Below, piece by piece: positions 22,673 to 32,324 of a stretch of DNA of 64,000 nt. Positions within the stretch are counted from its first letter, which is position 1; each line of letters begins with the position of its first letter. Where the stretch lies: NCBI GenBank assembly GCA_910586985.1, contig CAJUKK010000002.1, positions 121,677-185,676 of the forward strand, read 5' to 3'. The position numbers and the translations under genes were made by a program. Below the pieces are notes generated by a model. The model was not told the origin of the DNA and made no database searches. It saw only the letters and a list, made by a program, of their open reading frames with translations. This stretch comes from an uncultured Christensenellaceae bacterium (GTDB taxonomy: Bacteria > Bacillota > Clostridia > Christensenellales > Borkfalkiaceae).

Positions 22673-25099
22673 ATGAAAAGAAAAAGTTTACTTTGCTTTA
22701 TCGTTGCGTTGGTAATGCTGCTCGGTATAGCGTTACCCGCTTGTAAAGGCAAACCGAGCGATCCGCAAACCGATAAATATACCGTTTCGGCAGAGGACGC
22801 GTTAAAGTACGAACAAAACCTTACCTGGGGACAAGAAGGTCATTTGTATATTCATTATTTAAGGGGCGCACACTCCGAAAAAGAGCACGGAACGGTCAAC
22901 AGTGCGACGGCACCCGCTTATTCAACACAGATTAGTTCCGAAGTCTACGGCGACTGGGGGCTTTGGGTATGGGAATATTTCCCCACCAACAGCGAGGGTA
23001 GGGCGTTCTATCCCATGAAAATAGACGAGTCGGGCGCAGTTTATGACATTGACCTTACGGCAACTTATAACGACGGCGGCTGGGACGAAACAAACCGCAC
23101 TTCAAAAACTCTGGAAATAAACTATTCGCAAGCGCTTAGAATGGGTATTCAGGTTTATTCGCAGGACAGCAGAATAAATGGAACGGGCTTCTGGGTGAAC
23201 GACGGCGGCGACGTGTACGTTAATTTGGCGGAGGCAAGGCGCGATAAGGGCGATTATCACTGGTTTGTCCGTCAGGGCGAAGTGGGAAGCGGCAGCGCCA
23301 ATTTCTCCAACGTAGATCTTAACGACCCCTATGCGGGAATTCCTGCAGGTTCGGCAACTACCAAGTACGACGTAATATCCAATAAGGGTAACAACAACGT
23401 GTATGCGCAGCAAGCGGTTGCCGAGGGATGGGAAGAAAACAGCGTTGGCTATCAGGTATTCATTGCGTCGTTTGCGGACGGCAACGGCGACGGAATGGGT
23501 GATTTGAGGGGCGTTATAAATAAACTCGATTATCTGCACGACCTCGGTGTGGATACGCTTTGGCTTACGCCTTTCCAACATTCCAATTCCTACCACGGTT
23601 ACGACATCATGGACTACTTTACCGTAGACCCGAGATTCGGTACGTTGGACGATTACAGAGAGCTTGTCTATAAAGCACATCGGAAGGGAATGAAGATTGT
23701 TATGGATTTCGTTTTGAACCATACTTCACTTTCCAATCCTTGGTTTGTCAAGTCACAGAATCTCGTTAAAGAGACCGTAACGCTTCCCGACGGAACCAAA
23801 AAAGAAATAGATTACCGTAATTTCTATACCTGGCAAAACGAAGAATATTACAACAGTATTGATGACAGCACCGTGGAAGGCAGAAGAGAAAAGAAGCAGT
23901 GGTTTAAAGATACCAACGGGTATTATTATTTCTCGAGCTTCGGTTCGACTATGCCCGAGCTTAACTTCGACAATCAGGCAACGCGCGACGCAATTTTAGA
24001 CGTAGCGTTATATTGGATGAGCTTCGGTCTTGACGGATTCCGTCTTGACGCCGTTAAGCACATATATATGGCGAACGAAAACGGGGAACATTCCGACTGG
24101 ATAGTAAAGGACAGCGACGAAGCCAATGACGCCGACTATTCGTTTGATATGAATAAGGACGCGCACTTCTTTATGGAGTTTAATGCAAAACTCAAGGCAA
24201 GCTATCCCAACGCCATTTTAATAGGTGAAAACTTCACGGGCGACCCTGCATATCTTGCGGGACTGTACGGCGGATTGGATTCGCAGTTTAATTTCAACTG
24301 GTATTTCGATACGACGGCGACGTTAACGAAGATTGCCAACGGCGAAAAGGATTTGGCAGGTAAGATTTTAAATCAATACGACGCCGCGCAGTTCAATTTC
24401 TCTCAATACCGTAAGGACTATATAGACGGAGTTATTACGTCTAACCACGACGTTCAACGTGTGCGTGACAAGCTTTATGCAACGGATAAAGGCGTTCCGC
24501 TCACCTCCAAACGCGGTGACGCGGCGTGGGGCTTATCCGAAAATCTTGCAAAGCTGTATGCGGGAATGTCGTTAACCGTACCGGGAATTACTTGGATTTA
24601 CAACGGGGACGAGCTTGGAATGTTCGGTTCGAAAGCTCCCAATCCCCAAGGCGACGGCGCAGGGCACGAGGACAGATGGTACCGTCAGCCGATGAAATGG
24701 TCAAAAGATTTTGAAGGCAGCGGCGAAAACTGTAAATTCCCTATGGGCTTTAATAATTATACGCTTACTTGGGACGCGCTTAACGCTCAGCTTGACGGCG
24801 TTAAAGAACAAACTGCCGACAGCGATTCGATATACAGCGTTTACAAGGAACTCATCAAAATCCGTAAAGCAAACCCCGTTCTTTCAAGGGGCAAGGTTGT
24901 TTCCCATACTACGAAGAGTAACGTCGTTTGCTATTCGGTTAAAGATGCGACAAGTGAAATTCTCGTATACGTAAACGCATGCGCTACCGAGCAAGCCGCA
25001 AACTATTCTCTTCCTACGGGAGCACAGCTCCTATTCGGAAACGGAGTTTCGGGGACAAAGGTACCGGCTATGTCCATTCAGATATATAAGGTTAAATAA
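22673..25099 (+). CDS. Extracellular GH13 alpha-amylase/pullulanase lipoprotein with CBM41
   Basis: 808 aa from ATG 22673; a TTG at 22661 lies on the ribosome site and is rejected. Lipobox LPAC (Cys24). Residues about 50-160 (LYIHYLRG, DWGLWVWEY, FYPMKIDESGAVYDIDL) resemble CBM41, an alpha-glucan-binding module. The GH13 barrel has MDFVLNHTS (about 344), GFRLDAVKH with nucleophile Asp459, ILIGENF with acid/base Glu519, and SNHD with Asp593. It should cleave starch, pullulan or glycogen outside the cell and feed the importer encoded downstream. Preceded by its own operator. Confidence 0.9.
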   Translation: MKRKSLLCFIVALVMLLGIALPACKGKPSDPQTDKYTVSAEDALKYEQNLTWGQEGHLYIHYLRGAHSEKEHGTVNSATAPAYSTQISSEVYGDWGLWVWEYFPTNSEGRAFYPMKIDESGAVYDIDLTATYNDGGWDETNRTSKTLEINYSQALRMGIQVYSQDSRINGTGFWVNDGGDVYVNLAEARRDKGDYHWFVRQGEVGSGSANFSNVDLNDPYAGIPAGSATTKYDVISNKGNNNVYAQQAVAEGWEENSVGYQVFIASFADGNGDGMGDLRGVINKLDYLHDLGVDTLWLTPFQHSNSYHGYDIMDYFTVDPRFGTLDDYRELVYKAHRKGMKIVMDFVLNHTSLSNPWFVKSQNLVKETVTLPDGTKKEIDYRNFYTWQNEEYYNSIDDSTVEGRREKKQWFKDTNGYYYFSSFGSTMPELNFDNQATRDAILDVALYWMSFGLDGFRLDAVKHIYMANENGEHSDWIVKDSDEANDADYSFDMNKDAHFFMEFNAKLKASYPNAILIGENFTGDPAYLAGLYGGLDSQFNFNWYFDTTATLTKIANGEKDLAGKILNQYDAAQFNFSQYRKDYIDGVITSNHDVQRVRDKLYATDKGVPLTSKRGDAAWGLSENLAKLYAGMSLTVPGITWIYNGDELGMFGSKAPNPQGDGAGHEDRWYRQPMKWSKDFEGSGENCKFPMGFNNYTLTWDALNAQLDGVKEQTADSDSIYSVYKELIKIRKANPVLSRGKVVSHTTKSNVVCYSVKDATSEILVYVNACATEQAANYSLPTGAQLLFGNGVSGTKVPAMSIQIYKVK

Positions 25100-25113
25100 G
25101 GAGGTTGACGGAA

Positions 25114-26025
25114 ATGAAAAGAATTTTAGCCGTAGTTCTTACAAGCGTACTTTTAACGGGCGGTTCTGTTTCTGCGGTTTCGGCGAACGCAACGACGGAA
25201 GCTTTGCCTGTAAGTCAGATGGAAACGGTGGCAGAAATGCAGAATAATTTATATCTTGTTCCCGGCACTTATATGTCGGGCGGCGTGAAAGTTGAAAATA
25301 CCGTTACCTCCGGTGCTACTAAACTTACGTCGGACGAATGTGAGGAAATTCTTACGGATAACGCATATTTGTGCAACCTTTCGGTGGGTGATTCTCTTCC
25401 CGTACCGACAAGCGAAAGAGTGGATAAAAACGGCGTGCCGTATAAATTTAACGGTTGGTGGTCGATAGTAGATGCAATCGTAACTTACTTCGACAAAGTA
25501 CCCGAACTTTCCGAAACGACGTATCTGTACGCTGACTGGAGGGCAGAATTATCCCAGCGTAAAGACCCGATAGTTCCCGATGAAAGTAACGTTGCCGTTC
25601 CTGCACATTATCTGTCGATAAAACGCGCCGCTACCGGAAAAGAGGAAACCATAACGTTAAGAGTCAGCGGAACGGACGAGACGTCGGCGGATACGCTTGG
25701 TTATTACAAGCCCGTACAACTTTATAACGACTGGTTCGAGCTTAACCCGGGCGACGTCATTAAGGTGTATGCGTCAGGGCTTGGCGGTTCCGACGAAACG
25801 CAGGCAGCCCCGCTTGATTTGCCCGGGCAACGCATAACGCTTGAAAACAGTGGGCTTATTGCCAACAATACGGGAACGTTTTTAAAAACCGACGCAAACG
25901 ACGCGCAGGCGCTTGTTTACAGAGCGACGCAGACGACGCGCCATTTCAGAATATACATTAAATTTAAGTCTGCCGGCGCGGAAATGACGGTGTATATGGA
26001 GCCTAAAGATATCAGCGGTCAATAA
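25114..26025 (+). CDS. Secreted protein of unknown function in the starch locus
   Basis: 303 aa from ATG 25114 (AGGAGG nine bases upstream; the TTG at 25105 overlaps it). Signal peptide with probable cleavage after VSA (about residue 23) and no lipobox. One segment (YKFNGWWSIVDAIVTYFDKV and TYLYADWRAEL) looks like a Listeria-Bacteroides-type repeat. The second half (EETITLRVSG; HFRIYIKFKS) is beta-rich. It may bind glycan, judging only by its neighbours. Confidence 0.68.
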   Translation: MKRILAVVLTSVLLTGGSVSAVSANATTEALPVSQMETVAEMQNNLYLVPGTYMSGGVKVENTVTSGATKLTSDECEEILTDNAYLCNLSVGDSLPVPTSERVDKNGVPYKFNGWWSIVDAIVTYFDKVPELSETTYLYADWRAELSQRKDPIVPDESNVAVPAHYLSIKRAATGKEETITLRVSGTDETSADTLGYYKPVQLYNDWFELNPGDVIKVYASGLGGSDETQAAPLDLPGQRITLENSGLIANNTGTFLKTDANDAQALVYRATQTTRHFRIYIKFKSAGAEMTVYMEPKDISGQ

Positions 26026-26050
26026 TTAAAAATTCATTTTTCTCCTGACG

Positions 26051-26092
26051 CGTCCGTTACGCCTTCCCCGTAAGGGGAGGGCGGCGCGGACG
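26051..26092 (+). promoter_or_regulatory. GC-rich intercistronic hairpin before the LacI gene
   Basis: CGTCCG (26051-26056) pairs with CGGACG (26087-26092) outside an inner CCTTCCCC/GGGGAGGG stem with loop GTAA. No T-run follows. It may stop 3' decay or set relative expression of the parts of the operon. Confidence 0.5.
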
Positions 26093-26115
26093 TAAACGTT
26101 GGAGATGATCTGATT

Positions 26116-26913
26116 ATGGAAAAATTTACAATAAGGGATATTGCCCGCCTTGCGGACGTTTCCGTTGCAACCGTTTCTTATATAATAAACGGCAAAAATG
26201 CAGAAAGTTATACCGAAGAAACAAAGCGCAAAGTTTTGCAAATAGTCAACTTGTATAACTACCAGCCGTCACGGCTTGCGCAGTCGTTTGCATTAAGCAA
26301 AAGCAACAACGTAATTATTTTGTCGGAAAAACATGAGTCGGTTTTACAGAAAGCCGAAAGCTATGACTTTTTAAGGTTATTCAGTAAGGCGTTTGAACGG
26401 CTCGGTTACAATTTGATTATACGAACGTATTTGGAAAACACCAAAATAGATACGGCGGACGCCATTATTTGTATGGGGGTTGAAGAGGATAGGTTTCTTA
26501 AGCTCGCGCACGAAAATTACGTTCCGCTTTTATCGGTGGATGGCATAATTCACGACGAACTTTTCTTTCAGATTATGCAGGATTTCGACTATGTGGTGGA
26601 GTGCGGAGAAAGAAGATTCGGCAAAAATAATTTTTCATTGGCGCTCGTGGATTTGTATAACCAATCTATTAAAGACGAATTAAAAAAGCTTCCGTGCGAA
26701 GTGATTTTTATTCAGGATAGCGAGATTCGGAATTTAACCGATCGTAATATTGTTACTGTAAACGCATCAATTTATAAATTATGCGGCGAATATACCGACA
26801 GCATTCTTTTGGTTCCTGCAAATACAGAGTCAAAGGTAAACGCGCTTGTCGATTGTTTTTTTAAGGCGGCGGATAGAATACAGGGCGTTGAACACACGGT
26901 AAAAGTAAGGTAA
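26116..26913 (+). CDS. LacI-family regulator with shortened effector domain
   Basis: 265 aa, against 330-340 usual. The DNA-binding part is complete: FTIRDIARLADVSVATVSYI, then YTEETKRKVLQIVNLYNYQP. The following periplasmic-binding-like domain is short and divergent (NVIILSEKHESV; DAIICMGVEEDRFL), and the usual C-terminal subdomain is reduced. It sits between secreted and cytosolic amylase genes, and the three identical LacI-type operators nearby are its likely targets. Whether it still binds a sugar is uncertain. GGAG lies upstream of its ATG. Confidence 0.85.
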   Translation: MEKFTIRDIARLADVSVATVSYIINGKNAESYTEETKRKVLQIVNLYNYQPSRLAQSFALSKSNNVIILSEKHESVLQKAESYDFLRLFSKAFERLGYNLIIRTYLENTKIDTADAIICMGVEEDRFLKLAHENYVPLLSVDGIIHDELFFQIMQDFDYVVECGERRFGKNNFSLALVDLYNQSIKDELKKLPCEVIFIQDSEIRNLTDRNIVTVNASIYKLCGEYTDSILLVPANTESKVNALVDCFFKAADRIQGVEHTVKVR

Positions 26914-26928
26914 ATTAAAGCTGTTATT

Positions 26929-28629
26929 ATGAACAAATATGCCATATATCATCAACCTGAAAGTAGATTTGCATACGCCTTATCTACAAATAAGCTCTTA
27001 ATAACATTAAGAGTGGCTGCTAACGACGTTTTCGACAGTATTGAGATATTGTACAACAATAAATACGATTTCACAAAGAAGTATAACGTACAGCTAATGA
27101 AAAGGGAATTGTGCGATGGTACCTTTGCGTATTACCGCATTAATATCGAACTTTCTGACGTGCGTTTTGCCTACATATTCCGTATAACGGAAAAGAATAA
27201 AGTTTATTTTTACTCTGAGGACGGGATTTCCGAAAATTACGATTTCGAACGGGCATATTACACTTTCTTTCAGTTTCCGTTTATTAATAAGGTTGACGTT
27301 ATGTCGTTGGTAAGCTGGTCGGAAAAAGCAGTATTTTATCATATTTTTGTTGACCGCTTTGCGCGTGGCGATTATGAGAAGAACGACTCATATATAAACA
27401 CTAAATGGGATGAAAATATTGACAGATATTCTTTTACCGGAGGTGATATCGACGGGATTTGCAATAAACTTGAATACCTGAGAAATATCGGTATTACGGC
27501 ACTCTACCTTACGCCTGTTTTTGAATCCGAGTCAAATCACAAGTATAACATTAAAGATTATTTGCGGGTTTCGCCCGAATTCGGTAATCTCGAAAAGTTA
27601 AAGCACTTATTAAGCTCGGCGCACGAAATGGGAATCAAAGTTATGGTCGATTGTGTATTCAATCATTGCGATGCCTCTCACAAATTATTTGTCGACGTTG
27701 TAAAAAACGGTAAAGGTTCCGAGTTTTACGACTGGTTTATGATTGACGGCGAACGCCCCGACGCGGACAAACGCAACTACGAGTATTTTGCGGATTGCGA
27801 ATATATGCCTAAATGGAACACGAGCAATCCTGAAGTGCGCAGATATCTTACGGATATTGCGCTGGAATATATTAACTTAGGCTTTGACGGGCTACGCCTT
27901 GATGTTGCGGACGAAGTATCCCACGAAATGTGGCGGCAACTAAGAAAAGAAGTCAAGGCAAAGCGTTCCGACGTATTGATAATAGGCGAAATCTGGCACG
28001 AGAACGAGCATTGGCTTAAAGGCGATCAGTTCGACGGGGTAATGAATTACAAACTGCAGAAAATTCTTATAGATTTTTTTGGCGTTTATTCTATAAAAGC
28101 GACAATCGCAGCGGATCGGATGAATGGACTTCTTATCTCTAACATTGAACAGGCTAACGCAATGTCGCTTAATTTCTTGGATACCCACGATACTCCCAGA
28201 TTTTTACGTTTCGTCGGCGGTAATATGGATAGATTGTTGTGTGCGCTGTGTGCAATGATTATGTTTCCCGGTATGCCGTGCATATTTTACGGAACAGAGC
28301 TTCCGCTTGACGGTGCGGGCGACCCTGACTGTCGCAAAACTTTTGATTGGACTTTTTCAAAGCAAAATGCGGCGTATGCGGTAAATTTTAAAAAAATCGT
28401 AACTTTAAAAAAACAAGAGGCTCTTTGCGGTGGTAGCACGAAGATAACTGCCGAAAACGGATTATTAATAATTTTGCGTATTAAAAACGATGAAAAAATA
28501 ACAGCGTATTTCAATATGAGCGGAAGGTCTAAGAAAGTTAATGTAAACGGCGACGTGATTTTCAGCTTGAATTGTAAGGATAACAGACTTTTAAACAACG
28601 CTACGCTCGTTGTTAAAAATATAAACTAA
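26929..28629 (+). CDS. Cytoplasmic cyclomaltodextrinase/neopullulanase (GH13)
   Basis: 566 aa, no signal peptide. An N-terminal beta domain of about 120 residues (CBM34-like) precedes the GH13 barrel: AVFYHIFVDRFARGD, MVDCVFNHCDASHK, GLRLDVADE with nucleophile Asp325, IIGEIWHE with acid/base Glu354, and LDTHDTPRF with Asp421. These sequences fit the cyclomaltodextrinase/neopullulanase subfamily, which breaks imported maltodextrins and cyclodextrins. It directly precedes the importer genes. Confidence 0.92.
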   Translation: MNKYAIYHQPESRFAYALSTNKLLITLRVAANDVFDSIEILYNNKYDFTKKYNVQLMKRELCDGTFAYYRINIELSDVRFAYIFRITEKNKVYFYSEDGISENYDFERAYYTFFQFPFINKVDVMSLVSWSEKAVFYHIFVDRFARGDYEKNDSYINTKWDENIDRYSFTGGDIDGICNKLEYLRNIGITALYLTPVFESESNHKYNIKDYLRVSPEFGNLEKLKHLLSSAHEMGIKVMVDCVFNHCDASHKLFVDVVKNGKGSEFYDWFMIDGERPDADKRNYEYFADCEYMPKWNTSNPEVRRYLTDIALEYINLGFDGLRLDVADEVSHEMWRQLRKEVKAKRSDVLIIGEIWHENEHWLKGDQFDGVMNYKLQKILIDFFGVYSIKATIAADRMNGLLISNIEQANAMSLNFLDTHDTPRFLRFVGGNMDRLLCALCAMIMFPGMPCIFYGTELPLDGAGDPDCRKTFDWTFSKQNAAYAVNFKKIVTLKKQEALCGGSTKITAENGLLIILRIKNDEKITAYFNMSGRSKKVNVNGDVIFSLNCKDNRLLNNATLVVKNIN

Positions 28630-28651
28630 AATTAAACTTTTTGGAGGATTA

Positions 28652-29917
28652 ATGATGAAAAAACGTATTGTGTCAATGCTTATTTGCGGAGCGCTCGCAG
28701 CAAGTTCGGTTGCGGGTCTTACTGCTTGCGGAAATAAGGGGCTTGAACTTACCGTGTGGGGGGCTGCCGCACAACAAGAAACCCTTAAACAAATGGTTGC
28801 TAAATTCGAAGAAGCCAATCCCGAAACAAAATACAATATTAAAGTAGGTATTTGCGAAGAGGATATGGCGGTAAGCAACATCGCACCAGACCCTTCGGCT
28901 GCGGCGGACGTGTTCTGTTATTCGAACGATCAGTTGGTTCCGCTTCTGCGCGTGGGAGCCCTTGCAAAATTGGGCGGAATATTTCTCGATAACGTAAAGA
29001 CGGAGAACAGCGAGGATTCCGTTGCGTCAGGCTCGGTTGCGTATGGCACAGCGGATGAAAAGGTTTACGGTTATCCGTATGCTTCGGATAACGGTTATTT
29101 TATGTTCTACGACAAATCCGTTATAACCGACGAGCAGGTCGGCTCGCTCGAATCCATAATTTCCGTATGTGAAACAAAGAACAAAAAAATCGCATGGGCG
29201 GTTGATGTGCCTTGGTATACGGCAGGTTGGTTTTTCGCTTTTGATTGCGATTATTCGGTGGAATACGATTATAACGACAATTACAAAGAGAAAAATATTG
29301 AAATCAGTCTAAATAACGAAGGCGGTATAAATGCTTGTAAAGCTATGTCTAAGCTTACGTCAAGCAAGGCGTTTTCAGGTAAAAGCACAGATAACGAAAA
29401 GATTATCACGGGCTTTACCACTAAAAGTACGGCGGTTGCAGTTTCCGGAACGTGGAATGCGCCTCAAATCAAAAAAATTCTCGGCGAAAACTACGGTGTC
29501 TGCAAGCTGCCTACGGTTAACGTAAACGGTCAGGACGTGCAGCTCTCGTCGTTCAAAGGCTATAAGCTTTTCGGTGTAAATCCTCACAGCGGCGATAAAA
29601 TAGTTGAAGCGCACAAACTTGCCGCTTTTCTTTCAAGTGAAGCTATGCAGGCAGAGCGCTTTGAAAAATACATGGTGGGGCCTACAAACAACGTCGCGGC
29701 AAACGCCGTAAAGGACGATGCTACGTTTGCGGCTCTTAATGCGCAAAAACAATTTGCAAAAGACCAGACCTCCGTTCCGTCAAGTTTCTGGGAACCTTTA
29801 AAGGGTGTAGGTTTGAATATTATAGACGGTTTGTTGAGCGAATCGGGCGGTAACGGAAAACTGTCTTATGCCGATAAGTTAAGTGCCGTTGAAAAACAAA
29901 TAAAGAACTCAAAATAA
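28652..29917 (+). CDS. Maltodextrin ABC transporter, substrate-binding lipoprotein
   Basis: 421 aa. Lipobox LTAC (Cys near residue 26) after MMKKRIVSMLICGALAA. The mature start LELTVWGAAAQQETLKQMVA is the family 1 extracellular solute-binding pattern (MalE type), with VYGYPYASDNGYFMFYDKS and FWEPLKGVGLNIIDGLL further on. TTGGAGGA precedes two tandem ATG codons. It is followed by two permease genes and an ATPase, so the whole importer is here. Substrate inferred as maltose/maltodextrin from the amylases. Confidence 0.9.
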   Translation: MMKKRIVSMLICGALAASSVAGLTACGNKGLELTVWGAAAQQETLKQMVAKFEEANPETKYNIKVGICEEDMAVSNIAPDPSAAADVFCYSNDQLVPLLRVGALAKLGGIFLDNVKTENSEDSVASGSVAYGTADEKVYGYPYASDNGYFMFYDKSVITDEQVGSLESIISVCETKNKKIAWAVDVPWYTAGWFFAFDCDYSVEYDYNDNYKEKNIEISLNNEGGINACKAMSKLTSSKAFSGKSTDNEKIITGFTTKSTAVAVSGTWNAPQIKKILGENYGVCKLPTVNVNGQDVQLSSFKGYKLFGVNPHSGDKIVEAHKLAAFLSSEAMQAERFEKYMVGPTNNVAANAVKDDATFAALNAQKQFAKDQTSVPSSFWEPLKGVGLNIIDGLLSESGGNGKLSYADKLSAVEKQIKNSK

Positions 29918-29935
29918 TTTAATTCCGGTGAAAAA

Positions 29936-31450
29936 ATGGATTTGGAATATCTGAAAATGTCGGCGCTTGAAAAGTTTTGGTTTAATTTTAAAAATTTTTT
30001 CAAGCGACTGCCGTTGTCATTTGCGGCATTTTTTAAGGCGATACCAAAAAAACTTTATAAACTCTGGCTTGCCTTTGCGGGAATTTTTATAAATATCGGC
30101 AGGGCGGCAAAAGAAGGGGATTGGAAAACCCGAACTTCTTTCGCAGTAATGGGCTTCGGGCTGATTGCGAGAAAACAGTATTTAAAAGGATTTTTATACC
30201 TTATATTCGAAGTGCTGTTTGTTTTGTATATGGTATTTTTCGGTTGGAAATACCTCGTTAAATTGGGGAGTCTCGGCGAAGTTGCGTGTAAAACGGTAAC
30301 AGATCCGTTGACAGGAATCGAGAAAACTATTTATTACGATAACAGCCTTTTAATACTTTTGTATTCGCTTTTGACAATTTTCATAGCGATTGCGTTTGTA
30401 TATATGTGGTATCAGAATGTAAAGGGTAATCTACTATCGCAACAGTTTACTGAGGCGCATTTGCGGTTGCCTACGTCTAAGGACGATATTAAGTCTTATG
30501 CCGATGAAAACTATCATAAAACACTGCTGTCTATACCCGTGCTTGGTCTGGTTGTGTTCACTATTCTGCCTATATTCTTTATGATATTCATAGCGTTTAC
30601 GAACTACGACAAGGCACATCAGCCTCCCGCACAGCTTTTTCAATGGTCGGGAGTCGATAATTTCGTAACCGTATTGGGCGGCGGGATTTCTGCAGACAGT
30701 AAGGTATTCGCTTATACCTTCGGCGAGGTTCTATTATGGACTATCGTATGGGCGTTCTTCGCAACATTCACAAACTATATTCTTGGAATGGTAGTGGCTA
30801 TCTTAATAAACAAAAAGGGCGTAAAATTCAAAAAACTGTGGCGTACCATTCTTGTTATAACGATAGCGGTTCCGCAATTCGTATCGTTAATGTTTATGTC
30901 GCAGCTTCTTGCCAACCAAGGGCTTATAAATAGCTTGTTGTTAAAGTGGGGCTGGATAGATAAGGCGATACCGTTCCTAACGGATGGCACGTTTGCAAGG
31001 ATAACTATAATAATCGTGAATATCTGGATAGGTATTCCTTACTCTATGCTAATCTGCACGGGTATATTAATGAATATACCGACGGACTTATATGAGTCGG
31101 CGCGTATGGACGGTGCAGGTCCCATAAGGGCGTATATGAAAATAACTCTTCCGTATATGCTACACGTCACCACACCTTATCTTATAACGCAATTTATCGG
31201 TAATCTTAATAACTTTAACGTGATATTCCTATTAACCGGAGGAAATCCTCCTTTGGAAATGGACGGGTTCAATACCACCGCAGGCGAAACGGATTTGCTT
31301 ATAACTTGGCTGTATAAGCTGACCGTAACCGAGAACAAGTACGGGCTTGCTTCCGTTATCGGTATTTTTACCTTCGTTATCGTTGCGGCGTTCTCACTTA
31401 TACTTTATAACCGTTCCAAATCAGTTAAAAATGAGGAGGAATTTATGTAA
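29936..31450 (+). CDS. Maltodextrin ABC permease (MalF type)
   Basis: 504 aa. A long N-terminal part with amphipathic and membrane segments (FLYLIFEVLFVLYMVFFGWK; LILLYSLLTIFIAIAFVYM) precedes the transport core from about residue 200. The cytoplasmic EAA loop, which contacts the ATPase, reads YESARMDGAGPIRAYMKI. Near its end TAGETDLLITWLYKLT is typical of MalF. The stop TAA overlaps the next ATG by one base (TAATG), coupling the two permeases. Confidence 0.9.
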   Translation: MDLEYLKMSALEKFWFNFKNFFKRLPLSFAAFFKAIPKKLYKLWLAFAGIFINIGRAAKEGDWKTRTSFAVMGFGLIARKQYLKGFLYLIFEVLFVLYMVFFGWKYLVKLGSLGEVACKTVTDPLTGIEKTIYYDNSLLILLYSLLTIFIAIAFVYMWYQNVKGNLLSQQFTEAHLRLPTSKDDIKSYADENYHKTLLSIPVLGLVVFTILPIFFMIFIAFTNYDKAHQPPAQLFQWSGVDNFVTVLGGGISADSKVFAYTFGEVLLWTIVWAFFATFTNYILGMVVAILINKKGVKFKKLWRTILVITIAVPQFVSLMFMSQLLANQGLINSLLLKWGWIDKAIPFLTDGTFARITIIIVNIWIGIPYSMLICTGILMNIPTDLYESARMDGAGPIRAYMKITLPYMLHVTTPYLITQFIGNLNNFNVIFLLTGGNPPLEMDGFNTTAGETDLLITWLYKLTVTENKYGLASVIGIFTFVIVAAFSLILYNRSKSVKNEEEFM

Positions 31451-32313
31451 TGGCTAAGAAGTTTAAAAGTAAAAAGGGTGCGGAAAGAGTTTCGCTCATA
31501 GTCGCATATACCGTGCTGATAATAATTTGCCTTATATGGTTGATACCATTTTTAATGCTGACTATATTGTCGTTCAGGGGAGAACAAGCGGGTATTTCGG
31601 CAGACTATCTTTTCCCTAAGCAATGGTCATTCAATAACTATATAAAACTGTTTACGGAAACAAAGTTTTTGACTTGGTATGGAAATACACTGCTCGTATC
31701 TGTTGTCGTTACCGTTTTTCAAACGATAATCGTGTTGATGACAAGCTATGCTTTATCAAGGCTGCGTTTCAAACTACGTAAACCGCTTATGAATTTAATG
31801 CTGATTTTGGGTATGTTCCCCGGGTTTTTATCAATGACGGCGGTATATTTCGTGCTTAAAGAAATCAACCTTACACAGAATTTAGTCGGACTTATATTGG
31901 TTTATTCTGCAAGCTCGGCGATGCAGTATTATATCTGTAAGGGATTTTTCGATACAATTCCGAAATCATTGGACGAAGCCGCGAGAATAGACGGTGCAAG
32001 CCGCCACACGGTATTTTTAAAAATAATTCTGCCGCTTGCAAAACCTATTATTATTTATACCGTATTGACTGCGTTTATTGCGCCGTGGGGAGAGTTTATG
32101 TTTTCATCGTTTATGATGAAGGGCGACCCTGATAAATTCACCGTAGCTGTCGGAATGAAATCGTGGCTCGACAATTCAACGCTGATGGCAGAAGGATATT
32201 TCACGGTATTCTGTGCAGCGGCTGTTGTGGTTTCAATACCGATAACGGCGCTCTTTATTTGGTTGCAAAGGTATTACGTAGAGGGCGTAACGGGCGGTTC
32301 GGTAAAAGGATAA
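31450..32313 (+). CDS. Maltodextrin ABC permease (MalG type)
   Basis: 287 aa with about six membrane helices. EAA loop DEAARIDGASRHTVFLKI. Other family marks: MFPGFLSMTAVYFVLKEI and WGEFMFSSFMM. Starts one base inside the stop of the partner permease. Forms the heterodimeric channel with it. Confidence 0.92.
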   Translation: MAKKFKSKKGAERVSLIVAYTVLIIICLIWLIPFLMLTILSFRGEQAGISADYLFPKQWSFNNYIKLFTETKFLTWYGNTLLVSVVVTVFQTIIVLMTSYALSRLRFKLRKPLMNLMLILGMFPGFLSMTAVYFVLKEINLTQNLVGLILVYSASSAMQYYICKGFFDTIPKSLDEAARIDGASRHTVFLKIILPLAKPIIIYTVLTAFIAPWGEFMFSSFMMKGDPDKFTVAVGMKSWLDNSTLMAEGYFTVFCAAAVVVSIPITALFIWLQRYYVEGVTGGSVKG

Positions 32314-32324
32314 GAGGTGATAAA

